Source of the DNA: Sporolactobacillus kofuensis
Lineage (GTDB): Bacteria > Bacillota > Bacilli > Bacillales > Sporolactobacillaceae
Length of the DNA: 56,577 nt
Direction of reading: 5' to 3'
Assembly (NCBI RefSeq): GCF_024125425.1
Contig: NZ_JAMXWN010000018.1
Span: forward strand, 1-56,577
The notes beneath the pieces were generated by a model. It searched no databases and had not been told where the DNA came from. It saw only the letters and a list, made by a program, of their open reading frames with translations. This document shows, in pieces, positions 24,941 through 32,887 of the stretch; the stretch's first letter is position 1, and each line of letters begins with the position of its first letter. A program made the position numbers and the translations under genes.

Positions 24941-25090
24941 TTAAAGCGCAACACTTTCCTTATATAGAACGTCCGGATCAAAGTCGGCCTAGTTCTCGAA
25001 GGAAATCGTATGCGCTTTGTTGTCGATTTTCACACTTTGAAAAAGCTTCGGATCCGTTAAAAATTCATGAACGATGCCTTCCCCAACTGC
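24941..25090 (-). pseudogene. DUF2442 gene remnant with nonsense codon
   Basis: On the minus strand from 25090 the frame reads AVGEGIVHEFLTDPKLFQSV, then KIDNKAHTISFEN, a TAG at 24991-24989, and ADFDPDVLYKESVAL before TAA at 24943. This is the conserved C-terminal half of DUF2442 proteins (helix before LF..V, then NGADFDPD.LY), with the Gly codon before ADFDP replaced by a stop. The N-terminal half is missing behind a stop at 25093-25091. DUF2442 genes are often partners of DUF4160 toxin-like genes; none is left here. Confidence 0.7.
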
Positions 25091-25282
25091 TTAAAACTAT
25101 TTTTTTAGTCTTGATTATCAATTACTCGCAAAATGCAGGATATTAGGCTAATTTGTCGAAAATAAATAATGAAGACATATAAAGTGTTGGGTGCTGTCTT
25201 AATGGAATTTCAACACAAAAGCGCAAGAAGTTTGTGCGGCTTGAAAATAATTTAATGAGTGATTTAATTGGAGGAAAAGAAT

Positions 25283-25693
25283 ATGGATGACAACGGTGCA
25301 AGAAATTATTTAGCAATTATGGATGAAGAAAAAACGGAAAAAAATTATTCAGACGAAAAATTTTGGCAAAAGCTAGGTAGACATGCTAAAAAAGCAGGAC
25401 TTCATGTTGTATACCTTGCACTGGTCTTATTTTTCATGGCCAAAAGTCCCAATGTCCCTGCTAAAGACAAGGCGATGATTATCGCCGGTCTTGCCTATTT
25501 TATTTTTCCAATTGATGTAGTTCCTGACTTTATTCCGGTTGCAGGATATTCGGACGATTTGGCCGTTTTGATTTTCATCATTGGTAAAGTTGCGTATTCA
25601 ATAGATGATTACTCAAAAAACAAAGCAAAAGAAGCGCTGAAAAAATGGTTTGGCGAGGATGTTGATGTCTCAAAATTAGATGCGCTATTATAA
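25283..25693 (+). CDS. DUF1232 (YkvA-like) membrane protein
   Basis: A 136-residue protein. The core ALVLFFMAKSPNVPAKDKAMIIAGLAYFIFPIDVVPDFIPVAGYSDDLAVLIF is the DUF1232 signature, with two membrane segments and the conserved YFIxPIDxxPDFIPxxGxxDD loop. The N-terminal 45 residues and the C-terminal helix are charged. GGAGG six to seven bases before the ATG at 25283 decides the start. Related proteins occur throughout Bacilli without a known role. It marks the left border of the defence island. Confidence 0.88.
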   Translation: MDDNGARNYLAIMDEEKTEKNYSDEKFWQKLGRHAKKAGLHVVYLALVLFFMAKSPNVPAKDKAMIIAGLAYFIFPIDVVPDFIPVAGYSDDLAVLIFIIGKVAYSIDDYSKNKAKEALKKWFGEDVDVSKLDALL

Positions 25694-25757
25694 TCATATC
25701 TTTGAATTTGACGGATCCAATTGCAGAGCTATTCATTTGGAGACCGACATATAGAAA

Positions 25758-25788
25758 ACATCCATCTATTATAGTAGATGGGTATTTT
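25758..25788 (+). terminator. rho-independent terminator of the DUF1232 gene
   Basis: CCATCTA (25762-25768) pairs with TAGATGG (25775-25781), extended by further pairs and followed by TATTTTTA. Confidence 0.8.
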
Positions 25789-25861
25789 TATGCGTTCATT
25801 GGTCTTTTGCTGAAGGAATAATCTATCAAGTTCAAAACTTATAATACGAGGTGCGTATGGA

Positions 25862-26515
25862 ATGATCGAACAAATTCCTTGGTTGAATGAGATTGTAGAA
25901 GCGATGAAATTTTTTGGAGGGCGAGCCTCATTATCAGATATTTATATAAAGATTGAGGAAAGTGGACGGATTGATATTAACAGATATACGGATTGGAAAG
26001 CACAGATAAGAAAACATATCTATTTGTATTCAAGCGATACTGAAGTTTTCAAAGGAGATCCAGGAGACCGCTCGGATTTATTTTATGCTACTAAGGGGAA
26101 AAGAAAGGGCTATTGGGGTTTGCGAGGATTTGAACCTAGCGACAATAATGTAGAACTCACTGAGGATGATTTAGGATTTGTTGAAGGAAAAATAAAGTTA
26201 AGACAGCATATTTGTAGGGAACGAAATCCAAAGGTCATTCAACGAGCAAAGGAAAAATTCAAACAAGAACATAACGGTCGTCTCTATTGTGAAATTTGTG
26301 GCTTTGATTTTTATAAAACCTATGGTGAACTAGGTGAGGATTTTATCGAAGGCCACCATACACTACCGGTATCACAATTAAAACAAGGACAAGTAACAAA
26401 GATAGAAGATATTGCCCTCGTATGTTCTAACTGTCACAGGATGTTACATAGAAGAAGACCTTGGTTAAGTAAAGAAAAATTGAACGAATTATTAAATACG
26501 AAGCGAGAATTTTAG
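25862..26515 (+). CDS. HNH endonuclease with winged-helix-like N-terminus
   Basis: A 217-residue protein. Residues 1-85 resemble a winged-helix domain (WLNEIVEAMKFFGGRASLSDIYIKIEE) of the type found fused to restriction nucleases. The C-terminal part is an HNH domain with two zinc knuckles: CEICGFDF (about 137-144) and CSNCHRMLH (about 189-197). They bracket the catalytic strand FIEGHHTLPVSQL, whose second His would bind the metal. The pattern matches McrA-type or other restriction HNH enzymes. AGGTG before the ATG is acceptable. It stands alone, first in the defence island, so a role in restriction of foreign DNA is likely but inferred. Confidence 0.85.
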   Translation: MIEQIPWLNEIVEAMKFFGGRASLSDIYIKIEESGRIDINRYTDWKAQIRKHIYLYSSDTEVFKGDPGDRSDLFYATKGKRKGYWGLRGFEPSDNNVELTEDDLGFVEGKIKLRQHICRERNPKVIQRAKEKFKQEHNGRLYCEICGFDFYKTYGELGEDFIEGHHTLPVSQLKQGQVTKIEDIALVCSNCHRMLHRRRPWLSKEKLNELLNTKREF

Positions 26516-26813
26516 TACTAATGTATGATCAAAAGTGCTGCCAAACTGATTGGAATGTAAATCAGTTTTAATTGAAATCAAGATATTGAGAGGGATATTC
26601 AAAAAATGAGCATGCAAAAGGGCTTGTTCATGGTTGCAGAAATTCAACATAAAATTGTAGAAGTTGAAATATGCCTTCCTTTATTTCTGAAAAAATAATT
26701 GCTAGCTAATGTCCAATAGCCCATTAGCTAGCAATTAATATTGACAGGCATTTTATCATCTTTTTATTATCATCAGGTCATAATAGTGAATTAAAAAGAT
26801 TATCTGTATAGAT
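26516..26813. other. intergenic region between convergent HNH and rmuC genes
   Basis: About 300 bases, AT-rich, with no credible ORF. Apart from the rmuC terminator (26690-26737) I see nothing in it. Confidence 0.5.
26690..26737 (-). terminator. rho-independent terminator of rmuC
   Basis: A perfect 15-bp stem (26697-26711 with 26722-26736) and a 10-base loop, followed on the minus strand by ATTATTTTTTC. It may also act on the plus strand. Confidence 0.85.
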
Positions 26814-28532
26814 TTAATCTAAGAGCCCCGAAAATTCTTTTTCCTCACTTGGCAATTCTTCAACTTTGTTTAAGTTACGCTGAATGGCTCTTGTTCGAAC
26901 TGCCACTTTATCCATGTTATTACTAGCTTCTTGCAGTTTCTTTTGTGTTTTTTCAATAATATCACCAAATTTGCCAAATTCAGTCTTAACTTTACCTAAT
27001 GTTTCCCAAACCTCACTTGAACGTTTTTGAATAGCTAGTGTACGGAATCCCATTTGAAGGCTGTTTAAAAAGGCAGCCATTGTCGTTGGTCCGGTAACTG
27101 TTACTCTGTAAGTATTTTGTATAAATTCTACCAGACCTTGAATTTTTAAAACCTCTGCATATAGACTTTCCGTTGGGACAAACAATACCGCAAAGTCAGT
27201 CGTATCAGGCGGACTAATATACTTATCATGAATAGTTTTCGCTTCTAACTTAATTCGGGTTTCCAGCTGCTTAATACTTTCTTTCACAGCTTCCACATTT
27301 TCACTTTCTTGTGCAGTCATTAAATGCTCATAAATTTCATTTGGAAATTTAGAGTCAACTGGCAGATAAATGAACTTCTCCGAGTCTTGTTTCGATGGGA
27401 TCTTGATGGCAAATTCAACCCTGTCGTTACTATTTTTTTTGGTTGCAACGTTTTCAACATATTGGTCTGTTGTTAAGACTTCTGCCAATATATTTCCAAG
27501 TTGAATTTCTCCCCATATCCCTTTTGTTTTTACATTGGTGAGCACTTTTTTTAAGTCGCCAACACCAGTTGCAAGAGCTTTCATTTCACCTAATCCATTA
27601 TGAACCTGTTCAAGACGATCACTGACTAATTTAAATTTCTCTCCTAGTCTTTGTTCCAAAGTGCTATTCAATTTTTCATCGACTGTCTGGCGCATTTCTT
27701 CCAATTTCTTTGAATTTTCCTGACGGAGTGTATTCAATTTTGTTTCAATAGTTTCGGTCATTTTCTTCATTTTTTCTTCATTCGATAATGTTAATTTTTC
27801 TAGTTTTCCTTCAAAAGATTGTATTTTTTGATCAAATATATTTCGGACGTCTTGAAGCCCATCTCTTATCGTTTTGCTGGTTTTTTCTTTATTTTCTTCC
27901 AACTTTATTCCATTTTCTTTCTGCAACGAGCTTAGATTTCTCTCTAGAGTCTCTGTCATTGATTTCATTTTTTCTGCATTTATTGTAGTTAATTTTTCAA
28001 GCTTATCTTCAAACAATTGTATTTTTTTATCAAATGTATTCCGAATATCACGAAGCCCTTCTGTAAGTGTTGTGCTTGTCTTTTCTTTTGTTTCTACCAA
28101 TTTTTTTATATTACTTTCCTGTAAATTTGAAATTTTTTCTTCCAAAGTATTACGAATACCTTCCATCTGGCTTTCATTGCTACTAATCATTTTTCTAACA
28201 GTTTCATTGGTATCTTTATTTATGGTTTGCTGAAGTTGTGCATTCTCTGCAATCCTGGATAGAACGGATTCAGCGAAGCTGTTGAGGTTTTTGCTTAATT
28301 CTTCTCGATTTTTCCCAGCAATTTCATAATTTTCCGTTCGGCTGCTTTTAAATTCATCATTAATTATCTTTTGCGTACAATTACTCGTGTCTGTAATTTG
28401 TTTGATAATAGTTTCCTTGAATAAATCAATATCTTTTGATGAAGATCCATCCGGTGACTTCTTTACTTTAATTAAAATCACAAGCCCGATTGCGATATTG
28501 ATTAATACGGACAACAGAATAATAAACACCAA
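26814..28532 (-). CDS. rmuC: RmuC-family protein with extended tandem coiled coil
   Basis: A 572-residue homologue of RmuC, which limits recombination at inverted repeats and is thought to be a nuclease. It has one N-terminal membrane span (IILLSVLINIAIGLVILI). A very long coiled coil (about 25-310) follows, and then the RmuC domain (about 320-545). That domain carries GIWGEIQLGNILAEVL, then VEFAIKIP, IYLPVDSKFP and PTTMAAFLNSLQMGFR, all family hallmarks. The coiled coil contains two 66-residue tandem repeats beginning LQESNIKKL and LQKENGIKL, and a partial third. It starts at TTG behind GGGGGGATC. It lies alone on the minus strand within the defence island. Confidence 0.9.
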   Translation of the reverse strand: MVFIILLSVLINIAIGLVILIKVKKSPDGSSSKDIDLFKETIIKQITDTSNCTQKIINDEFKSSRTENYEIAGKNREELSKNLNSFAESVLSRIAENAQLQQTINKDTNETVRKMISSNESQMEGIRNTLEEKISNLQESNIKKLVETKEKTSTTLTEGLRDIRNTFDKKIQLFEDKLEKLTTINAEKMKSMTETLERNLSSLQKENGIKLEENKEKTSKTIRDGLQDVRNIFDQKIQSFEGKLEKLTLSNEEKMKKMTETIETKLNTLRQENSKKLEEMRQTVDEKLNSTLEQRLGEKFKLVSDRLEQVHNGLGEMKALATGVGDLKKVLTNVKTKGIWGEIQLGNILAEVLTTDQYVENVATKKNSNDRVEFAIKIPSKQDSEKFIYLPVDSKFPNEIYEHLMTAQESENVEAVKESIKQLETRIKLEAKTIHDKYISPPDTTDFAVLFVPTESLYAEVLKIQGLVEFIQNTYRVTVTGPTTMAAFLNSLQMGFRTLAIQKRSSEVWETLGKVKTEFGKFGDIIEKTQKKLQEASNNMDKVAVRTRAIQRNLNKVEELPSEEKEFSGLLD

Positions 28533-28858
28533 AATGATCCCCCCCAGAAAAAAATATTAACCAATTAGAAAAATGATTATTTCGTGATTATTATAATCTA
28601 TCAAAAATAAAAATAGAGTTGTTTTCTGTCGTTTATTGCGTAAATACAAAATTTATTAGTAGATTACGCGTTATTTAAGCAAATGAAATTGAATAGTTAA
28701 CTTTCCATGAATACTTATATTTGATGGAGGAGATTACCATTTATTGTCGAATCTTGATCAACAAAGGGCAGTGTACGGTCTTGGGTGGATTTATCCACAT
28801 GAGGAAAATAAATGATTGATAGTCTGGTCAATTCACAAAATAAAAAGAGGTGATTCCA
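28533..28858. other. divergent promoter region between rmuC and the next gene
   Basis: AT-rich. GGAGGAG near 28725 is followed by a short plus-strand frame (TTG 28743 to TGA 28812: MSNLDQQRAVYGLGWIYPHEEN and K), too far from the binding site to be convincing. Promoters for both flanking genes must lie here, but I cannot place them reliably. Confidence 0.4.
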
Positions 28859-29812
28859 TTGCAAACAAGTTCCATTGTTCAAAGCTATATTAATCGTACT
28901 GAAACGTTCAAGGATGCCTTCTCTAACAAATGGTCGTTTATTTCTTTTGAAGATGCAGGTGAAGATTGGCAGGAGAGTCGCAAATTCCGATGCCAGTGCG
29001 GAAGGACATTGAAATATCGCTATACATTAAAATATGAGGGTTCACTTGAGGAATTGTCAAGTATGCTCACAAATGATCAGAAGAAAGAAATCGAGAACAA
29101 TGGCAATCTTATCTATTTCGGTGAAACCTGCTTTGGACACAAAATTTTGGGGCTGTCCCAGGATAAGTCAGATAAACTGGAGAAATCTGTTCGACATATT
29201 CGTAACTTAACTTCGAAATACAACGATGATGAAGCGGTTAAGAGAGCACTAAATGCTCAAAGAAGTTTAATTGAAGCACTCCGTGCAGTGCATGCAAAGA
29301 TACCGGTAGAAACTGAATTAATGGATAAGCAAGACATACCCTTAATGAAAGATCAGTTAGACGAATTAAAGGAGATACGTCAGGAATACTTAAAAAAACA
29401 AAAGGCAAAGGAGCAATCGGTCGCAACTGCTCTTGATCAACAAGGCGACGATTCTTGGACAGCTTTTCAAAATTTTGCAAGAGGAACTGAACTGGCTCAT
29501 ACGACTGAAGAAAAGGAACTTATTTCTTATAACATCTCAAAAGAGTTCATCGACAAGGATACGGATTTTCAAATGAAAATGCGGACAACATACGATGAGC
29601 TATCTTTTGGCAGTGCTCTAAGTGCTGTCGACATATCATTTGAAATTGAGAGAAAGTGTATTAAAAGTTATGGTTACTTTTCATCGGGACGGCCAAAATT
29701 ATACACAGAATTACTAGCGCTCTTGTTGGCCCTAAAGGAGAAGGGGTTAATACAAATGATTAGCGGTGATATCAACGACTTTGTTTTTAAAAAGAGTGAT
29801 AAGTATCGATGA
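28859..29812 (+). CDS. unrecognised protein with Cys-pair N-terminus
   Basis: A 317-residue soluble protein that I do not recognise with confidence. The N-terminal part has FRCQCGRTLKYRYTLKYE and, about fifty residues later, GETCFGHKILGL, so Cys-x-Cys and Cys-x-x-His could form a zinc ribbon. A charged helical middle (about 140-200) contains LKEIRQEYLKKQKAKEQ. The C-terminal third (from about residue 225) resembles the helical ends found in Bacillus defence-island orphans, possibly DUF3895-like. AGAGGTGA before the TTG at 28859 favours that start. The position between rmuC and restriction genes suggests a role with DNA or RNA; this is inference. Confidence 0.65.
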   Translation: MQTSSIVQSYINRTETFKDAFSNKWSFISFEDAGEDWQESRKFRCQCGRTLKYRYTLKYEGSLEELSSMLTNDQKKEIENNGNLIYFGETCFGHKILGLSQDKSDKLEKSVRHIRNLTSKYNDDEAVKRALNAQRSLIEALRAVHAKIPVETELMDKQDIPLMKDQLDELKEIRQEYLKKQKAKEQSVATALDQQGDDSWTAFQNFARGTELAHTTEEKELISYNISKEFIDKDTDFQMKMRTTYDELSFGSALSAVDISFEIERKCIKSYGYFSSGRPKLYTELLALLLALKEKGLIQMISGDINDFVFKKSDKYR

Positions 29813-29909
29813 ATAAAAAGTTGACTGTTTTGCTGATTTAATTGAGTTTTAAGTCAATAAAATTTGTTTCACCAATAGAGTGTTACAGATCAGATAAGGG
29901 GGTTATTAC

Positions 29910-30161
29910 ATGGATTTTATTCAATACCTGATTAATAGACAATCAATGCGAAAAGAAGGTAGGAAGATAGGCGAAGTCTCGGCAAATCAATACAATAATC
30001 GTCTCGATAATTTAAAAAAGAGGGGCATTTACAACGGAGAAGATCACTTAACTGAAGATATGATACTGCAGATTAATGATATTTATGCTAATAAAACCAG
30101 TGAATATGAAAGAACAATTAACTATTACATTGAGTACAAACACTATTTGGAAAATCATTAA
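29910..30161 (+). CDS. small protein resembling an integrase core-binding helix bundle
   Basis: An 83-residue helical, basic protein. FIQYLINRQSMRKEGRKIGEVSANQYNNRLDNLKKRGI followed by IYANKTSEYERTINYYIEYKHYL looks like the SAM-like N-terminal or core-binding part of tyrosine recombinases, but no catalytic domain follows. It may be a stand-alone DNA-binding protein or a recombinase relic. AAGGGGG before the ATG is strong, so it is probably translated. Confidence 0.55.
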   Translation: MDFIQYLINRQSMRKEGRKIGEVSANQYNNRLDNLKKRGIYNGEDHLTEDMILQINDIYANKTSEYERTINYYIEYKHYLENH

Positions 30162-30315
30162 TAAAAATTAGTGAATATGCCTCCATAATCTCGGACGAAT
30201 GAAATTTGTCAGTCAGTTAGTAATTTTGAAGAACAGATAAATTCATTTACTACATGTTAACAACGATGATACAGTTACAGAATCATTCAGCTTATCTCAA
30301 TTCCTTATAAAGGCG

Positions 30316-31260
30316 ATGATGATTCCAATGAAACTATACGTTGGGATTACGGACTTTGAGTGGTTTAAGACTTTAAAACAGGCAAACTGCGATGAAGTGA
30401 ACTTTTGGAAACCTGGCGGGCGTACAAACTTTAAAGCTTTGAATGAGGGAGACCTGTTTTTGTTCAAGACGCACAGCCCGAGAAATTACATCGTTGGTGG
30501 CGGCTTCTTTTTAAAGTTTTCTATTCTTCCATCTTCACTTGCTTGGGATGCGTTTGGCATTGCAAATGGTGCAAGTAGTTTGATGGAGCTTAATGATCGC
30601 GTTTATAAATACAAAAAGACAGATCGTTTTTCTGATCCTGATCCGCAGATTGGCTGTATTATTTTGTCCATGACTTTTTATTTTGATGAAAAGGATTGGA
30701 TTCCCCAACCAAAAGATTGGAACAGTAATATTGTGCAAGGTAAAACTTATAAGACTTCTGAACCGGTTGGCTTATCCTTATACCAACAAGTTCAGGATCG
30801 ATTGAGAAACAGCGAAGCCATGCGGTCCGGTCAAGTTAACGAAGATACATGGGCTAACCGTTATGGCAAAGAACGATTAATCAAACCACGAGTCGGTCAA
30901 GGTGCCTTCAAAGTGATAATTGCCGATGCTTATCACAGAAGGTGCGCAATAACCGGTGAAAAAACGCTGCCCGTACTCGAAGCAGCACATATCAAACCGT
31001 ACAGCATGAATGGACCTCATGAGATAAAAAATGGGTTACTCCTTAGAAGTGACTTTCATACTTTATTTGATCGAGGCTATATCACCATTGATAACACACT
31101 GACCGTAGAGGTGAGTCATCATATTAAAGAAGACTTTGGCAATGGCAAAGAGTACTATGCCTTTCACGGCAGTAAATTGGCAGCATTACCCGAACGCGGT
31201 GATCAGCTACCAGATCAGCACTATCTAGAATGGCATAATGAACATGTTTATTTGGGATAG
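30316..31260 (+). CDS. EVE/ASCH-like plus HNH_2 restriction endonuclease
   Basis: A 314-residue two-domain protein. The N-terminal 160 residues (KLYVGITDFEWFKTLKQ, FWKPGGRTNFKALNEGDLFLFKTHSPRNYIVGGGFF) have the look of an EVE/PUA-like domain that reads modified bases. The C-terminal part is HNH_2: RCAITGEKTLPVLEAAHIKPYSMNGPHEIKNGLLLRSDFHTLFDRGYITI, with Ala-Ala-His, Asn and a second His as the catalytic triad positions. Such proteins (COG3440) are predicted type IV enzymes that cut DNA with modified bases. AAAGG lies close to the ATG at 30316; the ATG at 30328 is a possible alternative. No methyltransferase is directly attached. Confidence 0.85.
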   Translation: MMIPMKLYVGITDFEWFKTLKQANCDEVNFWKPGGRTNFKALNEGDLFLFKTHSPRNYIVGGGFFLKFSILPSSLAWDAFGIANGASSLMELNDRVYKYKKTDRFSDPDPQIGCIILSMTFYFDEKDWIPQPKDWNSNIVQGKTYKTSEPVGLSLYQQVQDRLRNSEAMRSGQVNEDTWANRYGKERLIKPRVGQGAFKVIIADAYHRRCAITGEKTLPVLEAAHIKPYSMNGPHEIKNGLLLRSDFHTLFDRGYITIDNTLTVEVSHHIKEDFGNGKEYYAFHGSKLAALPERGDQLPDQHYLEWHNEHVYLG

Positions 31261-31413
31261 CAAATAATATTTAGAAAAGCAGGCAAGGTAATAGAGGCAC
31301 TGGAAGTAGCCTCTGATTTTGAAAGATTAAGAAATAATTTTCCTGATGCTTCTTTTCGAGTGAAAGACTTATTGAAGAGAATCAAATCTAGTGAATTTGT
31401 CATACTGGAATAA
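31261..31413 (+). pseudogene. 50-codon protein-like fragment directly behind the HNH_2 stop
   Basis: Immediately after the TAG of the HNH_2 gene the same frame stays open for 50 codons and reads FRKAGKVIEALEVASDFERL, then RNNFPDASFRVKDLLKRIK and SSEFVILE before TAA. Composition is clearly protein-like, but there is no start codon or ribosome binding site. The HNH_2 protein ends where its family normally ends, so this is more likely the tail of a lost gene than read-through coding sequence. Confidence 0.45.
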
Positions 31414-31463
31414 CATATATTATGTCCTTTTCTTCAAAGTTAACCAGTCTTGGAGGGGTGAGC

Positions 31464-32144
31464 GTGGAGCTAGTTAGCAAAAAAGATTTATTAATGGAAT
31501 TTGAAGTGAAGGCGAGCTTTTATAATGTGAAAATTGGTGACAGAGTATTTGAGTGCAGAAATCAAGCTAAGATAAATCGAATCGGCTTTTATTCAGACAA
31601 ACTTGATGCCATATTTATCCTTTGTAATCCAGGCTCATGTGATCCTCGAATGAAGGAAATGGTTCCTGCCCTGGATCCAAGAAGCGAAGAAGTTCCATTT
31701 ATTCAAGCCAATTCAGATCCAACACAGGAACAAATAATGAGATTGATGAAAATCATGCAATGGAATCAGATATCTATTATTAATCTGTCAGATCTCTGTT
31801 CTGGCAATTTAGCAGATTATAAAACCAAATTGAAGGATACAAATAATTATTCTTTTACCTATCATTCTATTTTTTCTAATGAACGTGAAGATGAGTTGGA
31901 AAAATTGTTACATTCTAACCTGGATGTAGAACTAATTGCTGGGTGGGGCACTGAACCGTGTATCAAAAATATCGCAGAAAAAGTATTTCAGCATAGGCTT
32001 ATCAACAATATCAAGGGTTGGAAACATAATACTCATCCATTTTATTATCATCCCAATCCACATAATTATGACAGTAAAAAAGAGTGGATTGATCGAACGC
32101 TTCAATCTATTGGTGTGAAGTTAGTTAAGCTGAAATCCAATTAA
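31464..32144 (+). CDS. DUF1643-like protein
   Basis: About 226 residues. LDAIFILCNPGSCDPRMKEMVPALD corresponds to the DUF1643 opening (x-Phe-Ile-x-x-Asn-Pro-Ser/Gly), followed by QWNQISIINLSDLCSGNLADY and VELIAGWGTEPCIKNIAE, and a His-rich end (HNTHPFYYHPNPHNY). DUF1643 proteins occur in prophages and defence islands; the fold is thought to be related to uracil-DNA glycosylases, and the function is unknown. GGAGGGG is well spaced for the GTG at 31464, so I prefer it to the ATG at 31422. A decayed copy of its last 80 bases lies at 35921-35994. Confidence 0.7.
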   Translation: MELVSKKDLLMEFEVKASFYNVKIGDRVFECRNQAKINRIGFYSDKLDAIFILCNPGSCDPRMKEMVPALDPRSEEVPFIQANSDPTQEQIMRLMKIMQWNQISIINLSDLCSGNLADYKTKLKDTNNYSFTYHSIFSNEREDELEKLLHSNLDVELIAGWGTEPCIKNIAEKVFQHRLINNIKGWKHNTHPFYYHPNPHNYDSKKEWIDRTLQSIGVKLVKLKSN

Positions 32145-32887
32145 TGTTGTTTAAAGTTGTTTGTCATAGTGAGAATTTGAATAGATAAAAGGTAAGAATG
32201 TGGTTTTTGCCTTAGTAGTGGATCTAAAGAATTGGCAAATAGTGAACTTGCAATATTGAATAAATAGTAAATTCTTTGGATTATTATCATGGTAAAAATG
32301 TCATTCATAGTAAGTCGGAAAAGAAACGAAGAATACTATCGAATCAGAATAGAAGGGTCAAGAGATTCGGCATTAAAAGTGAAGTACAGCATTTTTGAAA
32401 AAATATTTTTTAAACTCAATTGTATGCATTTTTATCAAATAAAGTTGCACAAAAGTTGCTTTTATACAACTCCAAAAGTAGCTAAAAGATTTAAATCTAT
32501 TCATTGAGAACAATGAATATGAATACTATTGATTGTTCTGATAAAGGCGAAGATACAATTGCTCATTAATTGGAATCTGTGCTGGATCGGGATTCAAGGC
32601 TGTCAGTTATCTCCGCCTATTTTACAATTTATGCTTTTAGTAATCTTAAACGTAAACTCGAACATATCAATCAGATGCGTCTGATATTTATGAAACCCAC
32701 TTTTATCATAAAAGAAAGCGAAAGATAATATTTACTGTGATCCAAACTTTACGTTTATCAAAATTCATCAATTTACTGAAAAGATGACGGAGACCTTGTT
32801 CCGTTTAGGAAACATCAGACCCTGGAATGCTGATACATTAACAAAATTAACTTGATCAGAAACGGTACATTCTAATTGGAGGTACTA
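32145..32887. other. relic-rich region upstream of the SIR2 gene
   Basis: Apart from the pseudogene at 32513-32728, the frame at 32289-32507 (72 codons, Lys-rich, no good ribosome binding site) is probably not a gene. A short frame ending near 32852 (KMTETLFRLGNIRPWNADTL) looks protein-like but has no start signal. I take the region to be decayed defence genes. Confidence 0.5.
32513..32728 (+). pseudogene. remnant of the PLD-domain N-terminus of a helicase-like defence gene
   Basis: The frame from ATG 32513 reads MNMNTIDCSDKGEDTIAH, stop (TAA 32567), then LESVLDRDSRLSVISAYFTI and YAFSNLKRKLEHINQMRLIF, ending at TAA 32726. The block SxxSAYFTIYAFxxLKxxLxxIxxxRxIF is the conserved start of proteins with a phospholipase D-like domain joined to an SNF2/DEAD helicase, common next to restriction systems. 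Only this N-terminal piece is left and it contains a stop. Confidence 0.6.

Noticed and set aside
32289-32507. 72-codon plus-strand ORF
   Set aside because: No ribosome binding site, low-complexity Lys/Phe composition and location among decayed genes.
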